Shown piece after piece: positions 23,663 through 34,047 of a stretch of 64,000 nt of DNA. The notes under the pieces are model-generated. The model did not search any database. It was not told where the DNA came from and was given only the letters and a program-made list of their open reading frames with translations. The stretch is from Symbioplanes lichenis. GTDB taxonomy: Bacteria; Actinomycetota; Actinomycetes; Mycobacteriales; Micromonosporaceae. Numbering within the stretch: position 1 is the stretch's first letter; every line of letters begins with the position of its first letter. The DNA lies in NCBI RefSeq assembly GCF_030709675.1, contig NZ_JAUZQD010000018.1, positions 1 through 64,000 of the forward strand. Direction: 5' to 3'. The position numbers and the translations under genes were made by a program.

Positions 23663-24748
23663 GTGACCCTGCTAGCCCCCACCCCGTCGCCCTCGTCGTC
23701 GACCGACGTCTTCAACGGGCCGACCATCACCGAGCAGTGCAAGACCGACGCGTTGTGCACGTGGATCTTCAACGAGACGCACAACCAGTGGCTCGCCAAC
23801 AGCGGTTATGTCTTCTTCGTCAAGCCGCTGCGGATCCTCGCCATCATCCTGATCGCGATGCTCGTGCGGTGGGCCCTGCGCCGGGGCATCAGCCGGCTGA
23901 CCCACACGACGTCCCGGGCCGCGATGCCGGCGCTGCTCAAGCCGTTGCGCGAGCGCGCGGACAAGCAGGAGGACGCGACCGCGGCGCAGTTCATCCCGGA
24001 GCGCCGGCGGCAGCGGGCCGAGGCCATAGGGTCGGTGCTGCGCAGCTTCGTGACCGCGGTGGTCTTCTCGATGGCGGCGCTGCTGGTCATGGGCGAGCTC
24101 GGCTTCAACCTCGGGCCGCTGCTGGCCAGCGCGGGCATCGTCGGCGTGGCGCTCGGCTTCGGCGCGCAGAGCCTGGTCAAGGATCTGATCGCGGGCCTGT
24201 TCATGCTGCTGGAGGACCAGTACGGCGTCGGCGACTCGGTCGACCTGGGTGACGCGGTCGGCGTGGTCGAGACGGTCGGGCTCCGCGTGACCACGGTGCG
24301 GGACATGCGGGGCGTGCTCTGGTACATCCGCAACGGCGAGATCATCCGCGTCGGGAACAAGAGCCAGGGCTGGGCGATGGTGGTCATCGACATCCCGATC
24401 GGCTTCGTCAACTCCGAGGAGGCGACGACGGTGCTGCGCGAGGCCGCCCTCGCCCTGGCGGAGGAGCCGGAGCACGCGACCGAGTTCCTGGAGCCGCCGG
24501 ACGTCGTGGGCGTCGAGCAGCTCACCGTCGACGGCGCGGTCATCCGCACGATCGCCAAGACGACGGCGGACGGCCAGCCCGTGGTCCAGCGCGAGTTGCG
24601 GCGCCGGCTCACCGAGGCGCTCGAGACCTCCGGCATCGCCGAGCGGATCGCCGTCTCGCGCATGCTGCCGCGCTCCGCGGTGCCCCCTTACCCGCAACGG
24701 TCGTCGATGGAATCCGAGGCGGCCGCGGGTCCCGGAGGAGCGACCTGA
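23663..24748 (+). CDS. MscS-type mechanosensitive ion channel
   Basis: A 361-residue small-conductance channel. An extracytoplasmic N-terminal segment (with Cys pair EQCKTDALC) precedes a first helix (VFFVKPLRILAIILIAMLV). A basic cytosolic linker follows, then two helices ending in the Gly/Ala-rich pore helix GPLLASAGIVGVALGFGAQSLVKDLIAG, the MscS signature. The beta domain begins at YGVGDSVDLG. It releases solutes on hypo-osmotic shock. The start is uncertain: this GTG lies eight bases after TACGGT (leaderless layout), while an in-frame ATG at 23627 has a distant GAGGA. Confidence 0.92.
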   Translation: MTLLAPTPSPSSSTDVFNGPTITEQCKTDALCTWIFNETHNQWLANSGYVFFVKPLRILAIILIAMLVRWALRRGISRLTHTTSRAAMPALLKPLRERADKQEDATAAQFIPERRRQRAEAIGSVLRSFVTAVVFSMAALLVMGELGFNLGPLLASAGIVGVALGFGAQSLVKDLIAGLFMLLEDQYGVGDSVDLGDAVGVVETVGLRVTTVRDMRGVLWYIRNGEIIRVGNKSQGWAMVVIDIPIGFVNSEEATTVLREAALALAEEPEHATEFLEPPDVVGVEQLTVDGAVIRTIAKTTADGQPVVQRELRRRLTEALETSGIAERIAVSRMLPRSAVPPYPQRSSMESEAAAGPGGAT

Positions 24749-24791
24749 GCTGGGATTACTTCGTCCGGGGGATGTCCGTAGTCGACCGAAT

Positions 24792-24806
24792 GGCCGATAA
24801 TCGGCC
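24792..24806. promoter_or_regulatory. Perfect 15-bp palindrome between mscS and the MFS gene
   Basis: GGCCGAT-A-ATCGGCC, 43 bp after the channel gene and about 165 bp before the transporter. It has no T-run. It could be an operator for the downstream transporter or a weak terminator. A second, looser inverted repeat (TGCAAG-N11-CTTGCA, 24849-24871) lies between it and the transporter start. Confidence 0.35.
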
Positions 24807-24970
24807 CGTACGCCCTAGCCACCGCTCGGCCTTTCGGGCAGAATCGCGTGCAAGAAGCATCTGCACTTGCAGCGTCACGTTCGCGGGGCCGAAACCACCG
24901 GGTCAGCCGCGCTCGTGACCGGCCGCCGTCGGCGATCCCGCCGGCCGTCGCGATCGATGGAGGGCCCGGG

Positions 24971-26503
24971 GTGTCCGACGACCGACCGCCCGCACAGCCC
25001 GGCGCCACCGCCGGTGCCGCGGAGCCGGATCGCAGGCCCACATTTTCCGACGTGCTGGCGGTGGGCGAGTTCCGTGCCCTCTTCTTCTCGACCGTCGTCA
25101 GCTGGATCGGCGACTATCTGGCCCGTGCTGCCATCATCGTCCTCGTCTACCAGGAGAGCCAGTCCGTATCGCTCTCCGCGGCGTCGTTCGCGATCAGCTA
25201 TCTGCCGTGGATCCTGGGCGGCCCGGTGTTGTCGGCCATCGCGGAGCGTTATCCGTACAAGCGGGTCCTGATCGTCGCGGACCTGGCCCGGGCCGTCCCG
25301 ATCGCGCTGATCGCCCTGCCCGGCGTGCCGGTGCCGCTCATCCTGGTCCTGCTCTTCGTGGCGATGCTCGGCGGCCCGCCCACCCAGGCGACCGTCTCGG
25401 CGCTGATCCCCCAGGTGCTCGAGCGGCGGCTGCTCGTCACCGGGCTCGCCCTGCAGTCCTCGATGCTGCAGGGCACGCAGGTCTTCGGCTATCTGATCGG
25501 CGCGACGCTGGCCGCGAGCCTCAACCCGCGGGTCGGCCTGGCCCTGGACGCCGTCTCGTTCCTGGTGTCGGCGGTCATCATCGCGGCCGGCATCAAGTCG
25601 CGGCCGGCCGCCAACGACGCGACCCAGCGCCGGCACCTGCTGCGCGAGACCGGCGAGGGCTTCCAGGTCGTCTTCGGGACCCCGGCGCTGCGGGCGATCG
25701 CCATCATGGTCTTCGCGCTGACCACCTTCACGATCCTGCCCGAGGGGCTGGCGGCGGGCTGGGCGGCGCTGTTCGAGCGCGACGCCGAGGCGGCCGGCTT
25801 CGACCAGGGGCTCATCATGGCCGCCGGCCCGATCGGCTATGTCATCGGCGGCATCATGGTCGGCCGGATGGGCTCCGCGGAGACCAAGCAGCGGCTGGTC
25901 CGCCCGCTGGCCGTGCTGGCGCCGCTCTGCCTGGCCCTGACCGCCTTCGCCCCCAACGCCGTCGCCGTGGCCGTCCTCGTCGCCGGCTCCGGCCTCGCGC
26001 AGGGCATGCTGCTCCCCACGCTCAACGGCGCTTTCGTGCTGGCCCTGCCGCACGGTTACCGGGCCCGGGCCTTCGGCGTGATGGCCGGCGGCACGCAGCT
26101 GACCCAGGGCGGCGCCGTCGCGGCCACCGGTGTGCTCGCGCAATACTCGTCGATCCCGGTCGTCGTCGGGCTGTGGAGCCTCGCCGGTCTGGTGCTCATG
26201 GTGACGCTCGCCGCCCGGCAGTCGCACCGGATCAAGGTGCCGGCCGTCACGGGCACCCCCGAGCACGGCAAGCACGCGGCGCCCGAGCCGCCGGAGTCCA
26301 CCGAGCGGGCCCCGGCGCCCCGGGCGGAGGAGCCGCCGATGACGCGGCGGCGGCCCGCTCACGGCGTACCGGAAAATCTGGGTGACCACCGCCAGACCGG
26401 GGCCGAGGGTTATCGGCCGCGGCACAGCGGGCCGGACATGAGCGCAACGCACATCACACCGGCCCCGGGCCGGCGCACCGCGGCTGGCAGACTGGAAGCG
26501 TGA
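24971..26503 (+). CDS. MFS transporter, MFS_3/enterobactin-exporter-like
   Basis: A 510-residue secondary transporter with about 12 membrane helices starting near residue 38 (FRALFFSTVVSWIGDYLARAA). The loop between helices 2 and 3 is ERYPYKRVLIVADLARA, typical of the MFS_3/EntS-like group of exporters. A hydrophilic C-terminal tail of about 80 residues is rich in Pro, Glu and Arg. The substrate is unknown. The GTG start follows GGAGGG at six bases; the frame stays open further upstream without support. The stop overlaps the start of glbO, so both are cotranscribed. Confidence 0.88.
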   Translation: MSDDRPPAQPGATAGAAEPDRRPTFSDVLAVGEFRALFFSTVVSWIGDYLARAAIIVLVYQESQSVSLSAASFAISYLPWILGGPVLSAIAERYPYKRVLIVADLARAVPIALIALPGVPVPLILVLLFVAMLGGPPTQATVSALIPQVLERRLLVTGLALQSSMLQGTQVFGYLIGATLAASLNPRVGLALDAVSFLVSAVIIAAGIKSRPAANDATQRRHLLRETGEGFQVVFGTPALRAIAIMVFALTTFTILPEGLAAGWAALFERDAEAAGFDQGLIMAAGPIGYVIGGIMVGRMGSAETKQRLVRPLAVLAPLCLALTAFAPNAVAVAVLVAGSGLAQGMLLPTLNGAFVLALPHGYRARAFGVMAGGTQLTQGGAVAATGVLAQYSSIPVVVGLWSLAGLVLMVTLAARQSHRIKVPAVTGTPEHGKHAAPEPPESTERAPAPRAEEPPMTRRRPAHGVPENLGDHRQTGAEGYRPRHSGPDMSATHITPAPGRRTAAGRLEA

Positions 26504-26907
26504 GCGAGGTCAGCTTCTACGAAGCGGTGGGCGGCGAGCCCACCTTCCGCAAGCTCGTCGACAAGTTCTACGAGGGCGTCGCCGGGGATCCGATCCTCCG
26601 GCCGATGTACCCCGAGGAGGATCTCGGGCCCGCCGCCGACCGGCTCACGCTCTTCCTCATGCAATATTGGGGCGGCCCGAGCACCTATCAGGCCACCCGC
26701 GGCCACCCCCGGCTGCGCATGCGGCACGCGCCCTTCGTGGTCGACGCCGCGGCCCGCGACGCCTGGCTGCTGCACATGCGCGCGGCGGTCGACTCGCTCG
26801 AGCTGCCGGCCGAGCAGCACACGGTGCTCTGGGACTATCTGGAGCGCGCCGCCTACTTCATGGTGAACAGCATGGACGCGCATCCCGGGGGCCCGCCCGC
26901 TCGTTGA
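26500..26907 (+). CDS. glbO: Group II truncated haemoglobin (trHbO)
   Basis: A 135-residue haem protein with the two-over-two globin fold. Proximal His76 is in RMRHAPF, Tyr24 (B10) is in KFYEGV, and the group II hallmark Trp (G8) is Trp89 in DAWLLHM. The TYQATRGHPRLRMRHAPF stretch is near-invariant in actinobacterial GlbO. Proposed roles are oxygen or NO handling and peroxide reactions near the respiratory membrane. The GTG overlaps the stop of the MFS gene by four bases. Confidence 0.95.
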   Translation: MSEVSFYEAVGGEPTFRKLVDKFYEGVAGDPILRPMYPEEDLGPAADRLTLFLMQYWGGPSTYQATRGHPRLRMRHAPFVVDAAARDAWLLHMRAAVDSLELPAEQHTVLWDYLERAAYFMVNSMDAHPGGPPAR

Positions 26908-26944
26908 TCGGGTGACCCGTGCCCCGACCCCAGGAGCCGCTCCG

Positions 26945-28213
26945 ATGCGACCCCGCCTGCTCACCGCCGCCCTCGGCGCCGCCCTGCTTTGCGTCCCGCT
27001 CGGCGGCGCGACACCCGCCGCAGCGGACCCCTACCAGCCGCGGATCGTCTCGGCCGACCCGGTCGACTTCACGCCGCACGTGCTGGACGGGACGGTGTGG
27101 GCGCTCGCCGTCGTCGGGGACACGGTCGTGGTCGGCGGCACCTTCACCAAGGTCCAGGACAGCTCGCGCAAGCACACCTACGAGCGCAAGAACATCTTCG
27201 CGTACGGCCTCCGCGACGGCGCCGTCCGCTCCTTCGCGCCCACCGTGGACGCCGCGGTCTACACCCTCGCGACCGGCGCGAACGACACGGTCTATCTCGG
27301 CGGCGCTTTCAAGACGGTCAACGGCGCCGCCCAGCGGGGCATCGCGCGCGTCTCGGTCGACGACGGCGCTCGGGTCTCGTCCTTCGGGGCGAAGATCGCC
27401 TTCGGCGACGTCCGGGCCCTGAGCGTACGCGGCACCCGCCTCTACGCCGGCGGCACGTTCTCGTCCATCGGCGGCGTCAGGCGCACCGCCCTGGCCCGCA
27501 TGAACGCCGCGACAGGCGCCGTGGACACCGGCTTCGACGCCCGGCTGTCCGCCCCGGGCCTCGCCCGCGCCCGCGTGGAGCACTTCGACATCACCCCGGA
27601 CGGCTCGCGTCTCGTCGCGGTGGGCGCCATCCGGCGGGCCGGCACGGCACCCCGCACGCAGATCGCCATGTACGACGTGTCGGGCGGCTCGGCGACACTG
27701 ATGAGCTGGTACACCGACGCGTATGAGGCGGAGTGCATGAAGGGCTTCGACACGTACCTGCGGCAGGTCAAGTTCTCGCCGGACGGCGCGTACTTCGTGG
27801 TGGCGGCAACCGGGCGGGCCTCCTCCCCCGTGAAGCTGTGCGACTCGGCGGCGCGCTTCGAGACCGGCGGCGGGGGCCGGCACAACCCGACGTGGGTGCA
27901 GCGCACCGGCGGCGACTCGCTCTACGCGGTGGCCGTCACGGGCAGCGCGGTCTACGTCGGCGGGCACCAGCGTTACCTGGACAACCCGCACGGCAGCGAC
28001 GCCCGGGGCCCCGGGCCCGGTGCGGTCGCCCGGGTCGGCATCGGCGCGGTCAGCCCGGCGACGGGTCGCGCGCTCTCCTGGAACCCGTCGCGCAAGCGGG
28101 GCGTCGGCGTCCGCTCGTTCCTCGTCGTGCCCGGTGGCCTGATCGTCGGCTCCGACACGGACGAGCTGGGCAAGGAGTACCACGGCCGCGTAGGCATGTT
28201 CCCGTTGAACTGA
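26945..28213 (+). CDS. Secreted beta-propeller-like protein
   Basis: A 422-residue exported protein with a Sec signal peptide (about residues 1-28, ending PAAAADP). The mature part has five or more repeats of the form V(Y/V)(V/L)GG(T/A)F..(V/I).G......A(R/A), e.g. VVVGGTFTKV, VYLGGAFKTV, LYAGGTFSSI, VYVGGHQRYL. These are blades of the kind seen in actinobacterial secreted propellers (delta-60-like). Binding partner or enzyme activity is unknown. AGGAG lies nine bases before the ATG. An extremely long hairpin follows the gene. Confidence 0.8.
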   Translation: MRPRLLTAALGAALLCVPLGGATPAAADPYQPRIVSADPVDFTPHVLDGTVWALAVVGDTVVVGGTFTKVQDSSRKHTYERKNIFAYGLRDGAVRSFAPTVDAAVYTLATGANDTVYLGGAFKTVNGAAQRGIARVSVDDGARVSSFGAKIAFGDVRALSVRGTRLYAGGTFSSIGGVRRTALARMNAATGAVDTGFDARLSAPGLARARVEHFDITPDGSRLVAVGAIRRAGTAPRTQIAMYDVSGGSATLMSWYTDAYEAECMKGFDTYLRQVKFSPDGAYFVVAATGRASSPVKLCDSAARFETGGGGRHNPTWVQRTGGDSLYAVAVTGSAVYVGGHQRYLDNPHGSDARGPGPGAVARVGIGAVSPATGRALSWNPSRKRGVGVRSFLVVPGGLIVGSDTDELGKEYHGRVGMFPLN

Positions 28214-28237
28214 CCCCGCCGCGGTTTTTGATCTTCC

Positions 28238-28338
28238 GGGATCGCCCGGCAATGAGTCAGGCCCGGTTTTCCGGCGTTCGCGCAGTTTGCGAACGTCGGA
28301 AAACCGGGCCTGACTCATTGGCTCAAGGGGGCGATCCC
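28238..28338. terminator. Exceptionally long two-stage hairpin between convergent genes
   Basis: The inner arms (28250-28281 and 28289-28320) pair over 32 bp with one G-T wobble and a 7-nt loop (GCAGTTT). A further 10-bp stem GGGATCGCCC / GGGCGATCCC (28238-28247, 28329-28338) brackets it. It lies 24 bp after the propeller gene and 26 bp before the YbjN gene's stop on the other strand, so a bidirectional terminator is the simplest role. The length and near-perfection are far beyond ordinary terminators. Confidence 0.75.
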
Positions 28339-28364
28339 GCCGACGAGCGAAGCGAGTTAACTCG

Positions 28365-28949
28365 TTACAACAGAGCGCCTTCGTCGTGGAGCCAGTCGAC
28401 GAACGAGGTGGCGACCGCGGCGCCGCAGTCGAGCATCTCGGCCAGCAGGGCGTCGTGCGCGCCCGAGGCCAGCGGCACCTGGAGCTCTGCATAGATCGGG
28501 AGCTGCCCACGCTCGGTCGGGTCGCCGATGTAGGCCTTGCAGAAGCGGCGCGTGTGGTTCCACTCGTTGACCACGCGGTAGGCGCGGTCGGCCCAGTCGG
28601 GCGGGACCGTGGCGTGCGGGCGGGCGCGCATCACCAGGATCTCGTCGTCGGGCCCCTCGAGGGTGAACAGCACCGCGTGCCGTTCCCACATGGCCAGCAG
28701 GCTCCCGCCGCCGTCGGCGAGGAAGCGGATGTCGAGCAGGTCGAGGGCCTTGCCGATCCGGGTCAGGTCGACCGGGGCCACCTGCTCGGGCTCGTCGGCC
28801 GAGGACAGGCCGGCGGAGGAAACCGACAAGCGCTCGGGTTCACGCTGCGTAGGCACGCCGACGCGGACGCTGCTCTGCAGCGCGACCTCGCCGCCGTTCT
28901 CGGGTTCGTTGTCTCCGGACGATCCGGGACGCCATGACCACCACGGCAT
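28365..28949 (-). CDS. YbjN domain-containing protein
   Basis: A 194-residue protein. After a variable 70-residue N-terminus, the YbjN fold (related to type III secretion chaperones) runs from LTRIGKALDLLDIRFLADGGGSLLAMWERH through VVNEWNHTRRFCKAYI. YbjN proteins are found across actinobacteria, often in pairs; roles in stress response or cell envelope are suggested but not established. The ATG is preceded by GGGGAGTGAGG. It is the last gene of a leftward run that includes ettA. Confidence 0.8.
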   Translation of the reverse strand: MPWWSWRPGSSGDNEPENGGEVALQSSVRVGVPTQREPERLSVSSAGLSSADEPEQVAPVDLTRIGKALDLLDIRFLADGGGSLLAMWERHAVLFTLEGPDDEILVMRARPHATVPPDWADRAYRVVNEWNHTRRFCKAYIGDPTERGQLPIYAELQVPLASGAHDALLAEMLDCGAAVATSFVDWLHDEGALL

Positions 28950-29078
28950 CGTTGTGCACCTCACTCCCCAGCAGGTCAACCGCCGGACGTAGCGGTGGAC
29001 CCGTCGGCGACGGTACCCGGAAGGGTCGCGAAGGTCAGCCCCTCAAAGGGTGGGCGCGACCGGTCGACCGAGGCGGCA

Positions 29079-29738
29079 TCACCCTTTCGGGTGACCCCCT
29101 ACAGGCATAACGGTCAATTCTTGGACCGGCTGTAGCCAGGCGACTCCATATGGTGCAGAAATTCCCACCCAGCGTCCCGCGACGCACACGCGGGCGCCCG
29201 GTCCGTCCGCTCCCGCCGGCCCCAGGAAACCCATGCGGGAGATCGCCTGGACGAGCCGTTGCGACACCTCGACCGGCCCGCCCTCGGCCGGAGTGACCAC
29301 CAACGCAACGTGATCGAGGAGCGCGTCGCGGACGGCGCGCTGACCGACCGATCGGCCCGCGAGCCCGCCCTCGGACACCTCGCGCAACGTCCCCGCGGCG
29401 GCCTCCGCCAGGCGGGCCAGCTCGGCGGCGGCCACGGACTCGACGACCCGCACCCCGGCCGGCGGCAACGGCCAGCGCCACGCGGCGTCCCGGCGGGCGG
29501 GCAACTCGGTGCGGCCGGCGGCCAGCGCGGACAACAGCTCGGCCGCGGACACGGTGGCGTCGCCCGGCCCGGCGCCGGCGACCTCGCGAGTCACCAGGAC
29601 GCCCCAGGGCAGGCGGGCCCAGAGCGCCACCCGGCCCTTGCCGGAACGCAGGCGTACGGGAAGGGAGGGGTCGAGCCGCCGCAGCCGGGCCAGGAACGCC
29701 CCGGCGTCCGCGACTCCCTCGATGCCGTGGTCGGTCAC
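29079..29738 (-). CDS. Conserved hypothetical protein, actinobacterial type
   Basis: A 219-residue soluble protein that I cannot assign to a family. Notable segments are ALWARLPWGVLVTREVAGAG, LPARRDAAWRWPLPP and a C-terminal FLGPAG...VCVAGRWVGISAPYGVAWLQP. No signal peptide or membrane helix. Its GTG start lies three bases after the stop of the thioesterase gene, so it is translated from the same message. Conservation in this position next to 4-hydroxybenzoyl-CoA-type thioesterases is my expectation, not seen here. Confidence 0.7.
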   Translation of the reverse strand: MTDHGIEGVADAGAFLARLRRLDPSLPVRLRSGKGRVALWARLPWGVLVTREVAGAGPGDATVSAAELLSALAAGRTELPARRDAAWRWPLPPAGVRVVESVAAAELARLAEAAAGTLREVSEGGLAGRSVGQRAVRDALLDHVALVVTPAEGGPVEVSQRLVQAISRMGFLGPAGADGPGARVCVAGRWVGISAPYGVAWLQPVQELTVMPVGGHPKG

Positions 29739-29741
29739 TGC

Positions 29742-30149
29742 TCAGACTTCCAGGTACGGAGCCAGGAACTCACGCTCCTGCGGAGTCAACCGGCGCGGGT
29801 GGCCCTCGGCGAGGTTGTACGGCACGCACACCGACTTGGCCCGGCTCGCCAGCACCTCACCGTCGAAGAGCTCGTAGGAGACGGTGAACGCCGCCGCCCG
29901 CAACTGGGAGATCCACAGCTCGATGCGCACCGGCTCGCCGTAGTCCACCGGACGCAGATAGTCGATCTCGTGCCGGGAGATGACGATGCCCTCCTCGAAC
30001 GAGGTGAACCCCTGCGCCCGGGCCCCGGTGAAGAACATGGCGACGCGCGCCTCCTCGTAGAGCGTGAGGAAGCGCGCGTTGTTGACGTGGCCGTACGCGT
30101 CCATGTCGGACCAGCGCACGGCCACGTCGTAGATAAAACGATCAGGCAC
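29742..30149 (-). CDS. Acyl-CoA thioesterase, 4HBT/hotdog fold
   Basis: A 135-residue single-hotdog thioesterase. The catalytic motif WSDMDAYGHVNNARFLTLYEEAR carries the Asp (DxDxxGHVNN) typical of the YbgC/FadM group. SRAKSVCVPYNLAEG is the conserved C-terminal strand. It hydrolyses acyl-CoA thioesters; chain preference cannot be read. It is the gene just downstream of ettA (33-bp gap), a neighbour pair widely conserved in actinobacteria. The start is GTG. Confidence 0.9.
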   Translation of the reverse strand: MPDRFIYDVAVRWSDMDAYGHVNNARFLTLYEEARVAMFFTGARAQGFTSFEEGIVISRHEIDYLRPVDYGEPVRIELWISQLRAAAFTVSYELFDGEVLASRAKSVCVPYNLAEGHPRRLTPQEREFLAPYLEV

Positions 30150-30182
30150 TAGGTATCTTTCGGTTTTCCGCTGCGGGTGAAC

Positions 30183-31859
<1,677 letters not shown>

Positions 31860-31977
31860 AGTGCGGCCTACCTCCGTGATCGTGGTTTCCGGTGCCGGAA
31901 CGGGAGGCCAATCTTTCCAGGTCGCTCACCGCTCCCTACAAGAACCCCGCCCGGTACGCAAGGATTCCCCGCCCGGC

Positions 31978-32523
31978 TCACTCCTCGTCGACGGAGTGAA
32001 CCTCGTCCTCGCGGCCGCTGGCAAAGGCGATCCGCAGCTCAGTGGGGCTGACGGTGAAGACGTTGCCGTCCGGCGCGATGCCGACGTACGTGTCGCCCTT
32101 CTTCTTGACCTTGGGCAGGAACAGGGCCGTCTCGCCCTCGATCCACGTGGCCTCGTACCCGCCCTTGTTCGATTGGTAGTAGAGGCCGCCCTTCGCGTCG
32201 GAGCAGATCCAGACCGTGGTGCCGGTGTCGGCCGCGCGTACCCGCATGACCTGCTCGAGCGGAGTGCTGTAGCCCTTCGCCCGCGCGGTCTGCTCCATCT
32301 CGTCCGGGCACCTGATCGCGCTCGGGCCCGACCCCGAGGTCGCGCTGGGCGCCACGGGCACCACCGGCTCGGTGGGTTGATCGGCCGATTGCTGGGCACG
32401 CTCGTGCCGGGTGCCCAGCGCCAGCCCCGCCGACATGCCGATGATGGCGAGGAAAACGGTGGCGATGACCACAGGGAAGAAGAGCGGCCGCCGCGGCGGG
32501 GAATGATCGACCGACAGACTCAC
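31978..32523 (-). CDS. Single-pass membrane protein with exported domain, function unknown
   Basis: A 181-residue protein. A short cytosolic N-terminus (SVDHSPPRRP) and one helix (about residues 14-36, LFFPVVIATVFLAIIGMSAGLAL) anchor a Thr/Pro/Ser-rich linker. An extracytoplasmic domain of about 110 residues follows, with two cysteines (AIRCPDEM, VWICSDA), probably disulfide-linked. No family recognised. The start is GTG. It is transcribed towards ettA with a 118-bp gap and divergently from otsA. Confidence 0.7.
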   Translation of the reverse strand: MSLSVDHSPPRRPLFFPVVIATVFLAIIGMSAGLALGTRHERAQQSADQPTEPVVPVAPSATSGSGPSAIRCPDEMEQTARAKGYSTPLEQVMRVRAADTGTTVWICSDAKGGLYYQSNKGGYEATWIEGETALFLPKVKKKGDTYVGIAPDGNVFTVSPTELRIAFASGREDEVHSVDEE

Positions 32524-32616
32524 CGGCCAAGGATGACAGGCCACGGCAAGACCCGGCTGCTCACGAACAGTAGGCTCGGCAGCGGGGAACCAGTACGACC
32601 CGGAGGTGCTCTCAGC

Positions 32617-34047
32617 GTGGCCGATCGAAGTTCCTTCGTCGTTGTCGCCAACCGCTTGCCCGTGGACGAGATCGTCGTCGACGGCGAGCGGCAGTGGCGC
32701 CCGAGTCCCGGTGGCCTGGTCACCGCGCTCCACCCCGTGCTCGTCGAGCACCGGGGCACGTGGATCGGCTGGGCCGGTGGGGACGGCGACGCGCCGGATC
32801 CCTTCGAGCTCGAGGGCATCCACATCCATCCCGTGCCGCTCAGCGCCGAGGAGCTCGAGCGCTACTACGAGGGCCAGTCCAACGCGACCATCTGGCCGCT
32901 CTATCACGACGCCGTCGAGACGCCCGTCTACAAGCGGCGCTGGCGCGAGGCGTACAGGGTGGTCAACCAGCGCTTCGCCCAGGCGGCCGCCGAGGTGGCG
33001 GCCGAGGGCGCGACGGTCTGGGTGCAGGACTACCAGCTCCAGCTGGTGCCGGCGATGCTCCGCGAGATGCGGCCCGACCTGCGGATCGGCTTCTTCCTGC
33101 ACATCCCGTTCCCGCCCATCGAGCTCTTCATGCAGATGCCGTTCCGCGCGGAGATCCTGCGCGGCCTGCTCGGCGCGGACCTGGTCGGCTTCCAGCAGCG
33201 GCTCGCGGCGCAGAATTTCGTCCGGCTGGCCCGGCACTTGCTCGGCCTGCGCTACGAGGGCCAGTCGATCAAGGTGGACGGGCGCAGCGTCAAGGCCGGC
33301 GCCTTCCCGATCAGCATCGACACCAAGGACATGGAGCAGCTCGCCGCCGACCCCAAGGTGCAGGCCCGGGCCAAGGAGATCCGCGCCGAGCTGGGCGACC
33401 CCGAGACGATCGTGCTCGGCGTCGACCGCCTCGACTACACCAAGGGCATCGAGCTGCGGCTCAAGGCCTTCCGCGAGCTGCTGGCCGACGGCAAGCTCAA
33501 GGTCCCCGACGCGGTGATGGTGCAGGTCGCCACGCCCAGCCGGGAGCGCGTCGAGCACTACCAGACGCTGCGGGTCAAGGTCGAGCGCGAGGTCGGCCGG
33601 ATCAACGGCGAGTTCGGCAAGGTCGGCATGCCCGCCGTGCACTACCTGCACCAGTCGATGAGCAAGCAGGAGCTCGCCGCCCTCTACGTGGCGGCCGACG
33701 TCATGATGGTGACCCCGCTGCGCGACGGCATGAACCTCGTCGCCAAGGAATATGTCGCCTGCCGCGGCGACCGGGGCGGCGCGCTGGTGCTCAGCGAGTT
33801 CGCCGGGGCCGCCACCGAGCTGCGCCAGGCGTTCCTGTGCAACCCGCACGACCCCGACGGCGTCAAGGACGCGCTGCTGCGCGCGGTGGCCGCCGAGCCG
33901 GCCGAGCTCAAGCGCCGCATGCGGGTCATGCAGCGGCACCTGCGGACCCACGACGTGGCGCTGTGGGCCCGCACCTTCCTCGACGAGCTCGGTGTGCCGG
34001 ACGACGGGCCGGACGCGGGCTCACCGGACGCGGACTCAGAGGAATAG
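32617..34047 (+). CDS. otsA: Alpha,alpha-trehalose-phosphate synthase (UDP-forming)
   Basis: A 476-residue GT20 glycosyltransferase that joins glucose from UDP-glucose to glucose 6-phosphate to give trehalose 6-phosphate. The N-terminal sugar-phosphate loop is VVANRLPV with SPGGLVTAL. VWVQDYQLQLVPAMLR, GFFLHIPFPP, GVDRLDYTKG and PLRDGMNLVAKEYVAC are all classical OtsA motifs. Trehalose is a stress protectant and mycolate carrier in actinobacteria. No otsB is adjacent. The GTG follows GGAGGT by nine bases. The 3' end overlaps the convergent VOC gene by 12 bp. Confidence 0.96.
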   Translation: MADRSSFVVVANRLPVDEIVVDGERQWRPSPGGLVTALHPVLVEHRGTWIGWAGGDGDAPDPFELEGIHIHPVPLSAEELERYYEGQSNATIWPLYHDAVETPVYKRRWREAYRVVNQRFAQAAAEVAAEGATVWVQDYQLQLVPAMLREMRPDLRIGFFLHIPFPPIELFMQMPFRAEILRGLLGADLVGFQQRLAAQNFVRLARHLLGLRYEGQSIKVDGRSVKAGAFPISIDTKDMEQLAADPKVQARAKEIRAELGDPETIVLGVDRLDYTKGIELRLKAFRELLADGKLKVPDAVMVQVATPSRERVEHYQTLRVKVEREVGRINGEFGKVGMPAVHYLHQSMSKQELAALYVAADVMMVTPLRDGMNLVAKEYVACRGDRGGALVLSEFAGAATELRQAFLCNPHDPDGVKDALLRAVAAEPAELKRRMRVMQRHLRTHDVALWARTFLDELGVPDDGPDAGSPDADSEE

